Of a stretch of 64,000 bases of DNA, positions 1 through 9,181 are shown in pieces. How positions within the stretch are numbered: the first letter of the stretch is position 1; each line of letters begins with the position of its first letter. This DNA comes from Dechloromonas sp. ZY10. GTDB lineage: Bacteria; Pseudomonadota; Gammaproteobacteria; Burkholderiales; Rhodocyclaceae. The translations under genes and the position numbers were made by a program. The notes below the pieces were generated by a model, which did not search any database, had not been told where the DNA came from, and saw nothing but the letters and a program-made list of their open reading frames with translations. The DNA lies in assembly GCF_041378895.1 (NCBI RefSeq), contig NZ_CP144212.1:3271501-3335500 (forward strand), read 5' to 3'.

Positions 1-708
1 GAAGCCGGCGGTGTAGCAGAAGCAGTTGAGGATGTCCTTGTCGGCAGCGACGCTGCGCAGCCAGGCGCGGTTGTCGCGCTGGTCGAGGTAGAAGCCGGTT
101 TTGTGGCCGCCGACGACGTCGACCGCGAGCTTGACCCCGTACTCGTCGATCACCAGCCCCGGCCGCTCACCTTCGGTCGGCGCGCCGTGCAGCCAGCCGA
201 CGGTCGGCTCCAGGCCTTCGAGACCGCGCACGTCGGAGTCGGAACGCTCGTAGATGCGAGCACAGCCGGTGGCCTTGATCAGCCCGTGGACAATCGCGTT
301 GCGCCACTTGTCGGCGCCGGCCGAGGTCAGCTGCACCACCACCGTATCGCCATACTGATCAGCGACGACGCCGGGCAGGCCATCCGATTCGGCGTGGATC
401 AGGCGCAGCCCCTGCTGGCCACGCAACTCGGGCAGGGCCTGACGGCGGGCGACGGCTTGCGCAATGCGGCGCTTGAAGAAGGCATCGTCGACCGACTCGT
501 CGGCATCAAAGGTCCAGAAGCGGGCGCGGATCTGAGAGCTCGGGCTGTAAGCAGCCCGCCCCAGCGGCTTGAGGTTGTCGGAGAGGACTTCGACGGTATC
601 GCCCGGACGCGCCCGCCCTTCGAGACGACCGACCGAACCGGCAAACAACCAGGGATGCCGCTTCATTGCCGAGCGTTCCTTGCCCGGCATCAGGATCAAT
701 TGGGCCAT
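1..708 (-). CDS. rlmI: 23S rRNA m5C methyltransferase RlmI, 3' part missing
   Basis: Minus-strand gene whose first 236 codons are visible before the window edge cuts it. The start is the ATG at 708 (MAQLILMPGKERS). An N-terminal PUA-like region follows, with the sequence KRHPWLFAGSVGR and a GDTVEV segment typical of RlmI/YccW proteins. Next comes the start of the SAM-dependent methyltransferase domain, with GHKTGFYLDQRDNR and the beginning of a NCFCYTAGF stretch that in the family precedes the SAM-binding glycine loop. RlmI methylates C1962 of 23S rRNA in E. coli. The catalytic C-terminus lies outside the window, so activity cannot be judged here. A class I rRNA methyltransferase is near certain; exact target specificity is by family. 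Confidence 0.85.
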   Translation of the reverse strand, partial: MAQLILMPGKERSAMKRHPWLFAGSVGRLEGRARPGDTVEVLSDNLKPLGRAAYSPSSQIRARFWTFDADESVDDAFFKRRIAQAVARRQALPELRGQQGLRLIHAESDGLPGVVADQYGDTVVVQLTSAGADKWRNAIVHGLIKATGCARIYERSDSDVRGLEGLEPTVGWLHGAPTEGERPGLVIDEYGVKLAVDVVGGHKTGFYLDQRDNRAWLRSVAADKDILNCFCYTAGF

Positions 709-790
709 GATGACTTTCGATAGCACAAGACAGCGCAGAAAACGGAGGTGGGGCCACCAATCAGGCGAAATTCCCCAGCCAGAATGCAAC

Positions 791-821
791 AAGCCCCGGC
801 GCCTTGCGGCCACCGGGGCTT
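791..821 (-). terminator. Hairpin terminator after the small basic gene
   Basis: A 9-bp perfect stem (AAGCCCCGG / CCGGGGCTT) lies 17 bases past the stop of the small minus-strand gene ending at 838. On the minus strand it is followed by a weak T-rich stretch (TGTTGCATT). It probably ends that transcript and separates it from rlmI. Confidence 0.55.
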
Positions 822-837
822 GTCTCGGTATCGGTGC

Positions 838-990
838 TTACTGACCCAGGCCCTTGCGGTTGCGCTGGTGGCATTCAGCGGCGTAAACAGCCTTGAACAT
901 TGCCTTGCCATTGCCCTTGAACAGGCGCTTGGCGGACTTGGAAATGCAGCGGCGTTCCAGCGTGGAACGGCGGGTACGGTTGATGGCCAT
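838..990 (-). CDS. Small very basic protein of unknown function (50 aa)
   Basis: A 50-aa protein beginning MAINRTRRSTLERR, dominated by Arg and Lys, with two Cys (one in RRCISKSAKR, one in AAECHQR). The start is fixed by an AGGAG Shine-Dalgarno sequence six bases upstream of the ATG at 990. A consensus-like promoter (1029-1057) and a hairpin terminator (791-821) flank it, so it looks like a genuine independent gene despite its size. I do not recognise the family. The basic composition suggests a nucleic-acid or ribosome contact, but that is inference only; the composition also resembles small ribosomal proteins, none of which it matches by eye. Confidence 0.6.
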   Translation of the reverse strand: MAINRTRRSTLERRCISKSAKRLFKGNGKAMFKAVYAAECHQRNRKGLGQ

Positions 991-1028
991 GAGGAACTCC
1001 TGAGAATCCGGTTTTTTGCAAAAGCGGA

Positions 1029-1057
1029 ATAATAAAACCAGCCTGCCCAAAGGTCAA
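1029..1057 (-). promoter_or_regulatory. Sigma-70 type promoter for the small basic gene
   Basis: On the minus strand, TTGACC (1057-1052), a 17-base spacer, then TATTAT (1034-1029). The -10 lies 38 bases upstream of the ATG at 990. The rest of 991-1318 holds no other gene that I can see; it also serves as leader for the plus-strand gene at 1319. Confidence 0.6.
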
Positions 1058-1318
1058 TCGGCCGATCCACCGAGCAAGCTCAGTTGAGCGCTGATTCTTC
1101 AGCATTTTTGCCCCCCGAGCGTGACCCGGCCTAGCCCCGTGCCATCCGCCGACAACGCAACCCGGCCCCGCCCCGAAAAGAACCAGACATTCTGCATAAA
1201 AAATGCAAAGGAGTTAGCGAGTGCGATGGAAAAATTGGCAAATATGGAAATAAAATGAGCCTCTATGCCGGCCAGGCCGGACACGCCAATAATAATCGCA
1301 ATCATCCGGAGACAATCC

Positions 1319-2632
1319 ATGCCCTCGACCGTCGGCGCCCTTGGCCTCGAATGCCTGATGAACCGCGCCAACATCTATTTCACCAGCGGTTACCGCTTTG
1401 CCGGCCCGCTCGACACCGATGCCTTGTGCGCGAGCTACAACGCACTGCTCGATGCCACCGAAAAATTTTCCCAGCGCCTGCACTTCTCGGCCCAGACCGA
1501 TTACCAATGGCGCCCGGCACCACAACACCGCCATTTCCGGGTGATCGACAGCAACGACATCGAACGCGACTTCGCCGAACTCTGCCGCCAAAGCCTGGAA
1601 CTCAGCGACGAGGAAAAACACAGCGCCATGGCGTTGACCGTGTTGCGCCAGAACGGCAGCAACGAATTCATCATCGCCCAGACCTGCGAGCATACTTATG
1701 TCGATGCCCGTAGCGCCGAATGCCTGTTCAATCGCCTGATCGAGCATTACAACGCCGGCTTGCGCCGCGATCAACCGCGTCAGCAGGCCGTACTGTCGGC
1801 CGCCGCAACCACTCGCACCGCTGCGCTTGAAGAAATGCTGCCCTTGCTCGATCTCGATGAGCCAACCCACCAGCGCAATCTTGCCGGCCTCGGCACTTAC
1901 CCGGTTGCCGACGACGGGGCCTACGCCATACCGCTGGCAGCGGTTCCCGGCCATCTCGGCGAGTACCGCAAGCAGCGCTTTGCTCCGGTCAGCCGCCATT
2001 TGCCGCTCGCTGCGCTGGTCGAGCGCTGCCGCCGGCACAACCCGGAAGTCACCCGCAACAGCGTGATCTGCGCAGCACTGGCCAAGGGCTTTTACGAGCA
2101 GAACCGGCGGGAAAAACAGCTCCCGGAAAAGCAGACCATCAGTTTCAAGATGCTGTCAGACCTGCTACCGCCGGATGTACGAGAACGCTATTGCGGCAAT
2201 TACATCGCTTTTGTCCCGGTCAGCGTCGATGGCGAGCTGCCGATCGAACAGATCGCCGAGCAGATCCACCGCCGGATTCGCGAATTCAAGGACCAAAAGA
2301 TCGACGCCAGCCTGTTCCGCGCGGTTGAGGATGCCGTCCGCCAGGGCGTGGTCGGCACCAGCGACGACGCGCTTTCCTTCGTCGTCACCAACTGGAACAA
2401 CTACCGTTTCCTGCAACAGCCGGATTTCCTGCATGGCTGCACCTCGCTGCGCCATCAGAGCGGCGTCAATATCAGCCCGCGCGATACCCTGGGCGCAGTT
2501 CTGGTGAACCGGCCGATTCTGGTCATCAACGAATCGCCGCGCGACGAAGTCTGCCTTTCCTTCTTCCCGTCGCTGCGTGCCGAGGCCGAGAACATCGCAC
2601 TGGCCAACCGTATCGCCGCACACTTCGTCTAA
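1319..2632 (+). CDS. CoA-dependent acyltransferase / condensation-domain-like protein
   Basis: A 437-aa protein. The start is ATG 1319, preceded by GGAGA at normal spacing; an upstream in-frame start at 1265 lacks a ribosome site. Residues 125-129 read HTYVD within EHTYVDARSAECL, matching the HxxxD active-site motif of the chloramphenicol acetyltransferase/condensation superfamily, where the His is the general base. The C-terminal third has the typical FVVTNW and SGVNISPRDTLG segments. It stands alone, not fused to carrier domains, so a stand-alone acyl transferase fits better than a peptide synthetase module. It ends 47 bases before the giant kinase-GGDEF gene and is probably co-transcribed with it, suggesting it is an output or partner of that sensor. 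The substrate is unknown. Confidence 0.6.
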   Translation: MPSTVGALGLECLMNRANIYFTSGYRFAGPLDTDALCASYNALLDATEKFSQRLHFSAQTDYQWRPAPQHRHFRVIDSNDIERDFAELCRQSLELSDEEKHSAMALTVLRQNGSNEFIIAQTCEHTYVDARSAECLFNRLIEHYNAGLRRDQPRQQAVLSAAATTRTAALEEMLPLLDLDEPTHQRNLAGLGTYPVADDGAYAIPLAAVPGHLGEYRKQRFAPVSRHLPLAALVERCRRHNPEVTRNSVICAALAKGFYEQNRREKQLPEKQTISFKMLSDLLPPDVRERYCGNYIAFVPVSVDGELPIEQIAEQIHRRIREFKDQKIDASLFRAVEDAVRQGVVGTSDDALSFVVTNWNNYRFLQQPDFLHGCTSLRHQSGVNISPRDTLGAVLVNRPILVINESPRDEVCLSFFPSLRAEAENIALANRIAAHFV

Positions 2633-2679
2633 CTCCCAATGGCGGCCCGCCAGCCGCCATTTCCCGACAGGGCCATCCC

Positions 2680-5600
2680 ATGACGGCTTTCGCCAGCTCC
2701 GAATTCGAGCTTATCGAGAAACTGCACGATAACCGGCAGACCCGGGTATATCGCGCCCGCCGGATTCACGACGGCCTGCCGGTGATCCTGAAAATCCTCA
2801 GCGACGACCACCCGTCCCCGGAGTCGCTGCCCCGGCACCGACGCGAATACCAGTTGCTGCAGTTGCTTGGCGAAATGCCGGGGATCATCAAGCCACTCGA
2901 CCTGATCGACATCAACGGTTCGCTGACGATCGTCACCGAAGACATCGGCGCCGAATCGCTCGACCGGATACTGAAGCAAACCAATCTCAGCCTGCAACAG
3001 TCGCTCGAACTGGCCATTGCCATCACCCGCGCCCTGAGCGAAGTGCATCGAGCCCAGATCATCCACAAGGACATCAACCCGGCCAATGTGATCTGGAACC
3101 GGAGCAGAGGCGATGTACGCCTGATCGATTTCGGCATCGCCTCGCAACTGGCACAGGAAACCCAGGGTTTCCTGAGCCCGAAGCAACTCGAAGGAACGCT
3201 TGCCTACACCGCCCCCGAACAGACTGGCCGCATCAACCGTCCGCTCGACTACCGGGCCGACCTGTATTCCCTGGGCATCACCCTGTACGAACTTTTTGCC
3301 GGCACCCGGCCATTTACCGAGCGCGAAGGGATCGAACTGATCCACGCCCACATTGCATTACCGGCCACGCCACCGCACCAGGTCCATCCGAGGGTACCGA
3401 CGATGGTGTCGCGGATCATCATGCGCCTGATCGAGAAAATGGCCGATGACCGCTACCAGAGTGCAGACGGCGTCCTGCACGACCTGCAGATCTGCCTGTC
3501 CGCACACCGCAGCCTGGGCAGCATCCCCGATTTCCTGCTCAGCGAAGGCGACGCCCCGACCCATTTCCAGCTGCCGCAGAAGCTTTACGGTCGCAGCGAG
3601 GAAGTGGCCACCATCCTCTCCGCCTGCTCCAACGCCAATGCCGGACAAGCCTCGCTGCTGTTGGTACTCGGCTCCCCCGGGGTTGGCAAGAGCGCGCTGG
3701 TGCGCGAGGTGTACAAGCCGCTGACGGAGCAGCAAGGCAATTTCATCGTCGGAAAATTCGACCAGTACCAACGCGACATTCCCTTTTCAGCCTGGACCCA
3801 GGCGTTTCAAGAATTGTGCAACCTGCTGCTGCAGGAAGACGATGCCGTTCTCGCACGGTGGCGGGAACTGATCCTGGAAAGCATCGGCCCCCTCGGGCGG
3901 GTACTCACCGATGTCATTCCGTCGATCGAGCTGATCATCGGTCCCCAGCCGGAAATACCGCAACTTGATGGCGACAAGGCGCAAAACCGCCTCAACTATG
4001 TCTTCGGCAATTTCATCAGGGCGATCTGCCAGCCAGAGCATCCGCTGGTCGTCTTCATTGATGACTGGCAATGGGCTGATGCCGGCTCGCTGGCGCTGCT
4101 CCGCTTCATTCTCAGCGGCGGCGCCGATCACCTGCTGCTGATTGGTGCATATCGCGACAGCGAGGTCGACTCAACGCATCCGCTACACGCGGCCTTGGCG
4201 GATGTCGCCCGTTCCGGCTGCCCGATCGAAAGCCTGAAACTTGACAATCTGCGCCCGGAACACGTGGCGCAAATGGTCAACGACACGCTGGGAGAACACG
4301 CCGAGTGCGAGGGACTAGCCGACCTGCTCTATGAAAAGACGCATGGCAACGCATTCTTCCTGACCCAGTTGCTGACCGACCTGCACGAAGGCGGAGCCCT
4401 GTATTTCAACCGTAACAAGCGCCGCTGGCAATGCGATCGGGAAAAGATTCTGGCCGCAGAAATTTCGGGCAATGTGATCGACCTGATGGTCAGACGCATT
4501 CGCAATCTGCCCGGTAGCACCCAGAAGGCCATTCTCAAGGCCGCTTGCCTGGGCGATCGTTTTCGCCTCGGAACGCTCTCCCGACTGCTCGGCGAGCCAC
4601 CCTACATCGTCGCCAACTATCTTGAAGCGGCCCTGCACGAGGGTGTGCTGCTGCCAATCGGCTCTGCCTACCGTTACGCTCAGCAGAAGGACAACCGCAG
4701 CCAGGTGCATTACCGATTCGTGCACGATCGGGTCCGCCAGGCCGCATACAGCCTGATCGAACCCGAGGCCCGCGAGCAGACCCACTTCCGGATCGCCGAA
4801 ATCTGGCTACGCGGCAAACAGGACAAGGATCACGAATACAGCATTTTCGATATTGCCAACCAGTACAACGCCGGCCGGCGCCTGATTCAAGGAAGGGCCG
4901 GGCGCAGCGAACTCCGCAAAATCAACTTCCTGGCCGGCGAAAAGGCCAAGCAGGCAGCCGACCAGGCGACCGCCCTCAGTTACCTCCGGCAGGCACTCGA
5001 CCTGCGCGAGGAGAATTGCTGGCAGGAGCAACGCAGCGAAACCGAAACCCTGCTGTTGAGCGCCGCTGACAGTGCCCTGCTGTGCAAGGATTATGTGCTG
5101 ATGGAGCAGTGGCTGGACGAATATCTGGCGCATGTCAGCGAAACCTTTGCGCTGATTGCCGCCAGCAAGATTCGCCTGCAGGCTTACGTAGTCCAGAACC
5201 GCCTGGAAGAAGCTGTGGACGTTGGCCTGGCCGCTCTGAAGCGCCTCGGCTGCAAGCTCGACAAGACCCCGGGCAAGCTGCGCAATCTGCTCAAGCTGAT
5301 GCAGACCCGGTTGGCCATCCGCAGCAAATCGTTTACCGACCTGCATGCCCTGCCGGCAATGACCGACCGCCGCCAGCTCGAAACCATGGAATTGCTAGGC
5401 TTGTTGCTGCCGCCGGCCTACTGGACCTATCCGGACCTGCTCGCTCAGGTCGTGTTCCAGATGGTGCGCGACACGCTGACTCACGGCTACTCGCCCAATG
5501 CCGGTTACGGGCTGAGCTGGTGGGGAATCACCGAAAGCGCACTGCTCAACAACATCGACTCTGGCGTCGTTTTTGGCGATTTTGCGATCGAACTGGCGAA

Positions 5601-7809
5601 AAAACACGGCCTGCGCTTGCAACAGCCGCTGTTTTTTGTTGGCTGGATTGTCCTGAAATACAAGCATCACCTGCGCAAAACACTACCCTTGTTGCAGCAG
5701 GCTTACGCCATCTCGCTGGAAAAAGGGGATTTCGAATACGCCTCGTATGCCCGCAACAATGAAATGCAGGCGCGCCTCCATTGCGGCACGCCCCTGGCCG
5801 AACTGCTGCCCGAGATGGGTCTTGCCCACCGCGACCTGACCCGCTTTCAACTCGGCTCGTCGCTCTACTGGCATGCCATCTGGTGGCAAACGGCGCTCAA
5901 CTTTGCCGCCCCCAGCGACAACGCTACCGTTCTTTCAGGCTCGGCCTACGACGAACGCGGCGAGATCCAGAAGCACCTGGCCGCCAGCGACCACAGTACG
6001 CTCTTTCTGCTTTATTGCGCCAAAACCATGCTCTCGGTGTATTTTGGAGAAGGTCAGAAAGCCAATGATTACGCCCACGAAGCCAGAATTCGCCTGAATG
6101 CCGGAACCGGCATGTACGCCCATACCCTGTTCCATTTCCTCGAATCCCTGTTGCTGATGCAGTCGCCACAGGCGAACGAAAGTGCCGTCCAGCAACACGT
6201 TGCTGCCAACCAGAAGAAACTGGCCCACAGCGCCCAATACGCACCGAGTAACCACCGCCATCAATGGCTGCTGGTCGAGGCAGAACGGTTGCGTCTGAAC
6301 AAACAATATGAAAGCGCGCTGCTTCACTACGAAGAGGCGATCGATGTAGCCAGGGAACACGGTTTCCTGCACGAGGAAGCCCTGGCGCTCGAATTAACAG
6401 CTGGCTTCCATCGTTCGCGCAAGCGTTCGCGCCTGGCTGCCCATTATTTGCGCCAGGCCATCCAGACCTACGAGGCGTGGGGCGCCAAAGCCAAGGTCAT
6501 CCAATTGCGCAAGCAATACCCGATGGAATTGCTGGGCCTCTCGCAAAACGACATTCGCCCTTCGACCGAAACCCACCTGTCGTTCCGCAGCACCCTGCAC
6601 GGCAGCGAAGGCTTCGATCTGGAAGCTGCCAGCCAGGCCTCGCTCGCAATTTCAGGCGAAATCATGCTGCCGGCACTGACCCGGATGCTACTGCGGATTG
6701 CGATCAAGAACTCCGGTGCCCAACGGGCAGCGCTGATCCTGCAACAGCATGGCGAATTTTCGATCGAAGCGGTGGGCTGTTCCGACCGGGACATTGAGGT
6801 CAGTCTGTTATCCCGACCACTGGATGAGCAATCCGACCTGCCGGTCCCCCGCACCCTGATCCAGTATGTTGGACGCACCCAGAAATCGCTGGTCATCGAT
6901 GATGCCCGCGATCGCAGCGTTTTTTCGCGCGACCCATATTTTCTGCGCGAGCGTCCGATTTCCATCCTCTGCGAGCCGATTGTCCGCCAAGGCAAGCTGC
7001 TCGGCATGCTCTACCTCGAAAACAACCTGACTGTCGGCACCTTTGCCGCCAACCGGCTGACTCTGCTCCGCTTGCTGGCCGCCCAGGCTGCGATTTCGAT
7101 CGAAAATGCACTGCTCTACAGCGGCCTGGAAGAAAAAGTCGAAGAACGCACCCGCGAGTTGCGCGACTCGCTATCCACGCAAGAGCAGTTAAACAGCGAA
7201 CTGCAGTCCGCTTATGCCAAACTGCACACGGCAAACAGCAAGCTGGAGGAACTGGCGAATACCGACGGTCTCACCAGCCTGGCCAACCGCCGCCACCTCG
7301 CAGAACGCCTGAACTATGAAATCGGCCGCTGCGCCCGCGAAGGCCAGGCCTTGTCGCTGCTGATCTGCGACCTCGACAACTTCAAACGGTACAACGACAT
7401 CTACGGTCATGTCTGCGGCGACGATTGTCTGCGGGCAGTGGCCGGCGAAATCCGTCAGGTCTTTTCCCGCAGCAGCGATCTGGTGGCCCGCTACGGCGGC
7501 GAGGAGTTTGTCGTGCTGTTGCCGGGCATCGAGAGCGAAGAGGCTCAGCGACTGGCCGAGCGCATGCGTCAGAACGTTCTGGCCCTGGCCATTCCCCATG
7601 CCGGCAATGCCAGCTACGGGATCGCCACCATCAGTGTCGGCTGCCATACCCGGCAAGTCAGCTCCGACTGCCGCCTCAGCGACATCATCGAGAACGCCGA
7701 CCGTGCGCTTTATGAGGCCAAAGCACAAGGGCGCAATCTGGTTGTTGCGAACAGCGGGCAGCATGACTGGCCGCCGACCGCAGCGGATCGGGACTCGCTC
7801 GAGCCTTGA
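2680..7809 (+). CDS. Ser/Thr protein kinase - AAA ATPase - GAF - GGDEF signalling protein (1709 aa)
   Basis: Very large cytoplasmic signalling protein; no signal peptide or membrane segment seen. Domains in order: Hanks-type kinase (about 1-280) with Lys38, catalytic loop HKDINPAN (H129, K130, D131), DFG 150-152 and APE 178-180; an AAA/STAND-type ATPase with Walker A GSPGVGKS near 331-338 and Walker B VFIDDWQWAD near 458-467; a long helical TPR-like region (about 700-1300); a GAF domain (about 1330-1480); a coiled coil (about 1485-1530); and a GGDEF domain with active site GGEEF at 1606-1610 and an intact RxxD inhibitory site (R1597-D1600) five residues upstream. It should therefore both phosphorylate proteins and make c-di-GMP with product feedback. 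The architecture resembles multidomain sensor kinases in which the kinase-ATPase-GAF part precedes a histidine kinase; here a diguanylate cyclase takes that place. Ligand and targets are unknown. Confidence 0.85.
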   Translation: MTAFASSEFELIEKLHDNRQTRVYRARRIHDGLPVILKILSDDHPSPESLPRHRREYQLLQLLGEMPGIIKPLDLIDINGSLTIVTEDIGAESLDRILKQTNLSLQQSLELAIAITRALSEVHRAQIIHKDINPANVIWNRSRGDVRLIDFGIASQLAQETQGFLSPKQLEGTLAYTAPEQTGRINRPLDYRADLYSLGITLYELFAGTRPFTEREGIELIHAHIALPATPPHQVHPRVPTMVSRIIMRLIEKMADDRYQSADGVLHDLQICLSAHRSLGSIPDFLLSEGDAPTHFQLPQKLYGRSEEVATILSACSNANAGQASLLLVLGSPGVGKSALVREVYKPLTEQQGNFIVGKFDQYQRDIPFSAWTQAFQELCNLLLQEDDAVLARWRELILESIGPLGRVLTDVIPSIELIIGPQPEIPQLDGDKAQNRLNYVFGNFIRAICQPEHPLVVFIDDWQWADAGSLALLRFILSGGADHLLLIGAYRDSEVDSTHPLHAALADVARSGCPIESLKLDNLRPEHVAQMVNDTLGEHAECEGLADLLYEKTHGNAFFLTQLLTDLHEGGALYFNRNKRRWQCDREKILAAEISGNVIDLMVRRIRNLPGSTQKAILKAACLGDRFRLGTLSRLLGEPPYIVANYLEAALHEGVLLPIGSAYRYAQQKDNRSQVHYRFVHDRVRQAAYSLIEPEAREQTHFRIAEIWLRGKQDKDHEYSIFDIANQYNAGRRLIQGRAGRSELRKINFLAGEKAKQAADQATALSYLRQALDLREENCWQEQRSETETLLLSAADSALLCKDYVLMEQWLDEYLAHVSETFALIAASKIRLQAYVVQNRLEEAVDVGLAALKRLGCKLDKTPGKLRNLLKLMQTRLAIRSKSFTDLHALPAMTDRRQLETMELLGLLLPPAYWTYPDLLAQVVFQMVRDTLTHGYSPNAGYGLSWWGITESALLNNIDSGVVFGDFAIELAKKHGLRLQQPLFFVGWIVLKYKHHLRKTLPLLQQAYAISLEKGDFEYASYARNNEMQARLHCGTPLAELLPEMGLAHRDLTRFQLGSSLYWHAIWWQTALNFAAPSDNATVLSGSAYDERGEIQKHLAASDHSTLFLLYCAKTMLSVYFGEGQKANDYAHEARIRLNAGTGMYAHTLFHFLESLLLMQSPQANESAVQQHVAANQKKLAHSAQYAPSNHRHQWLLVEAERLRLNKQYESALLHYEEAIDVAREHGFLHEEALALELTAGFHRSRKRSRLAAHYLRQAIQTYEAWGAKAKVIQLRKQYPMELLGLSQNDIRPSTETHLSFRSTLHGSEGFDLEAASQASLAISGEIMLPALTRMLLRIAIKNSGAQRAALILQQHGEFSIEAVGCSDRDIEVSLLSRPLDEQSDLPVPRTLIQYVGRTQKSLVIDDARDRSVFSRDPYFLRERPISILCEPIVRQGKLLGMLYLENNLTVGTFAANRLTLLRLLAAQAAISIENALLYSGLEEKVEERTRELRDSLSTQEQLNSELQSAYAKLHTANSKLEELANTDGLTSLANRRHLAERLNYEIGRCAREGQALSLLICDLDNFKRYNDIYGHVCGDDCLRAVAGEIRQVFSRSSDLVARYGGEEFVVLLPGIESEEAQRLAERMRQNVLALAIPHAGNASYGIATISVGCHTRQVSSDCRLSDIIENADRALYEAKAQGRNLVVANSGQHDWPPTAADRDSLEP

Positions 7810-7830
7810 CCGCCCACTGATCCGGCGCCC

Positions 7831-7852
7831 AAGAGGGGGGCTGCCCCCCCTT
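7831..7852. terminator. Hairpin between convergent genes
   Basis: AAG-AGGGGGG / CCCCCCTT stem-loop in the 49-base gap between the plus-strand kinase gene (ends 7809) and the minus-strand exported-protein gene (ends 7859). It is symmetrical and could stop transcripts from both sides, although neither side has a good T-tract. Confidence 0.4.
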
Positions 7853-7858
7853 CGCAAG

Positions 7859-9106
7859 CTATTTCGAATAATCGGGCAACGGGCACGCCTGGTTCTGATT
7901 GGCAGCACACCAGGCCCGGGCCTTGGCAACGCTCCAGGGAGCTAGCTGCGGGCTCTTGTCCACCACCGCCATCGCACAAACCTGATTGGCCACCTCGACG
8001 CTGGGAGCACTGCTCAGGTACTGGCCATTGCACTGCTCGGCGACCTGGGCCGGAACAGCTCCCGGCGTTGCCGCCATGCTCTTGGCAAAGCAGGCGCTGG
8101 CCAAGTCCTGCTGCTCCATCTTGATCAATCCGGGTGTCGACGAACACGTCTGATATACCGCGGCAATCGGATGATTGGCTCCCGCATAGGGGGTCTGCAG
8201 CCCCCCCGCAGCCAATGCCGTGGCACCAGCCTGGTTCACCCCGATCGGGGCCGCAGGATAGGCCGCACGCCAGTAGCCCAAAGCCTCGGCACCAAATACC
8301 ATCACCGGCAGCGTCGTCACGGTATCGACCGCCAGGGCGAGGCCAGAAAGCATCCCCGGCACATATCCCGCGCCCTGGCTGCTGAAATACTGGACGGCCG
8401 ATGCGGTGCTGAAACACCCGCTTTCGCCACTACCCGGGGCAGCGATCGGAAAAATATCGACAATAGTCGAATACAGAGCCGTATCGGCATTGGCCACCCC
8501 CACCGTAGTCAATAAACGCTGCCACCGATTCAATGTGGCGTTATTCAGATAATCGGACTGCTGCATGGAAACGTAGGGGGGATAATGCAAGAGCATCAGC
8601 AACTTCTGCTGCACGATTGGCAAACCGAGTGGCAAATAAAACTGCCATGGCGCAGCGCATTGCAGTTGCCCCCCGGTCGGCTGCCAGCACGCGGCATCCA
8701 GCTGGCAGCTACGCACGCCTTGCAAACCCAAACGGCCATTGCTCAGCCACTGCGGGTGGGCTACCGGATACTGGGCGGCGGCGGCGGCACTTGAGCGGAA
8801 ACTGACCGAGTAGCGGCTGATCTTGCTGTCGGGCTTGACGCTTAATTCACAGTAGGCGATCTGATCGCGAGCCAGGGAGGATTGCAGATAAAACTGCACA
8901 CTGGCAGCAACGGCAGCACGCCGATCTGCATCGTTCATCGCGGCGGAGTTAATTGCCGGATACAGTTCGTCGATATCTTCGAGGATATAGCTGTATTGCG
9001 GCCAATCCTCACACTTGGCGATCGCGGCATTCGGCAGCAGCACCGCGAGGGACAACAACAGCGGAAACAACCAGCGGCTGGCTGATCGGGTTTGCACGGG
9101 GAACAC
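7859..9106 (-). CDS. Exported cysteine-rich protein of unknown function
   Basis: A 415-aa protein. The start is chosen as GTG 9106 because AAGGAGG sits six bases upstream; an ATG 12 codons earlier has no ribosome site. The N-terminus is a clear signal peptide (basic RSASRW, then a hydrophobic FPLLLSLAVLLPNAAIA core ending in an AIA-type cleavage site). The mature part has about ten Cys, often spaced as pairs (CQLDAAC, CAANQNQAC), suggesting disulphides in the periplasm or outside the cell. There is no lipobox. Regions rich in Ala and aromatic residues give no familiar fold. Nearest genes are xerC (76 bases away) and the convergent kinase gene, so context does not explain it. A conjugal-pilus or TraU-like assembly protein was considered from the Cys pattern but cannot be supported. 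Confidence 0.65.
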   Translation of the reverse strand: MFPVQTRSASRWLFPLLLSLAVLLPNAAIAKCEDWPQYSYILEDIDELYPAINSAAMNDADRRAAVAASVQFYLQSSLARDQIAYCELSVKPDSKISRYSVSFRSSAAAAAQYPVAHPQWLSNGRLGLQGVRSCQLDAACWQPTGGQLQCAAPWQFYLPLGLPIVQQKLLMLLHYPPYVSMQQSDYLNNATLNRWQRLLTTVGVANADTALYSTIVDIFPIAAPGSGESGCFSTASAVQYFSSQGAGYVPGMLSGLALAVDTVTTLPVMVFGAEALGYWRAAYPAAPIGVNQAGATALAAGGLQTPYAGANHPIAAVYQTCSSTPGLIKMEQQDLASACFAKSMAATPGAVPAQVAEQCNGQYLSSAPSVEVANQVCAMAVVDKSPQLAPWSVAKARAWCAANQNQACPLPDYSK

Positions 9107-9181
9107 ATTTGCCTCCTTGAACAACCGGTGGTAAAGACCCATTGTTACAGAAGAAAAATGCTTGGCGATACGCCTTTTGCA

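Noticed and set aside
1214-2038. 274-codon frame antisense to the acyltransferase gene
   Set aside because: The plus-strand frame has the HxxxD motif and a ribosome site; the antisense frame has neither.
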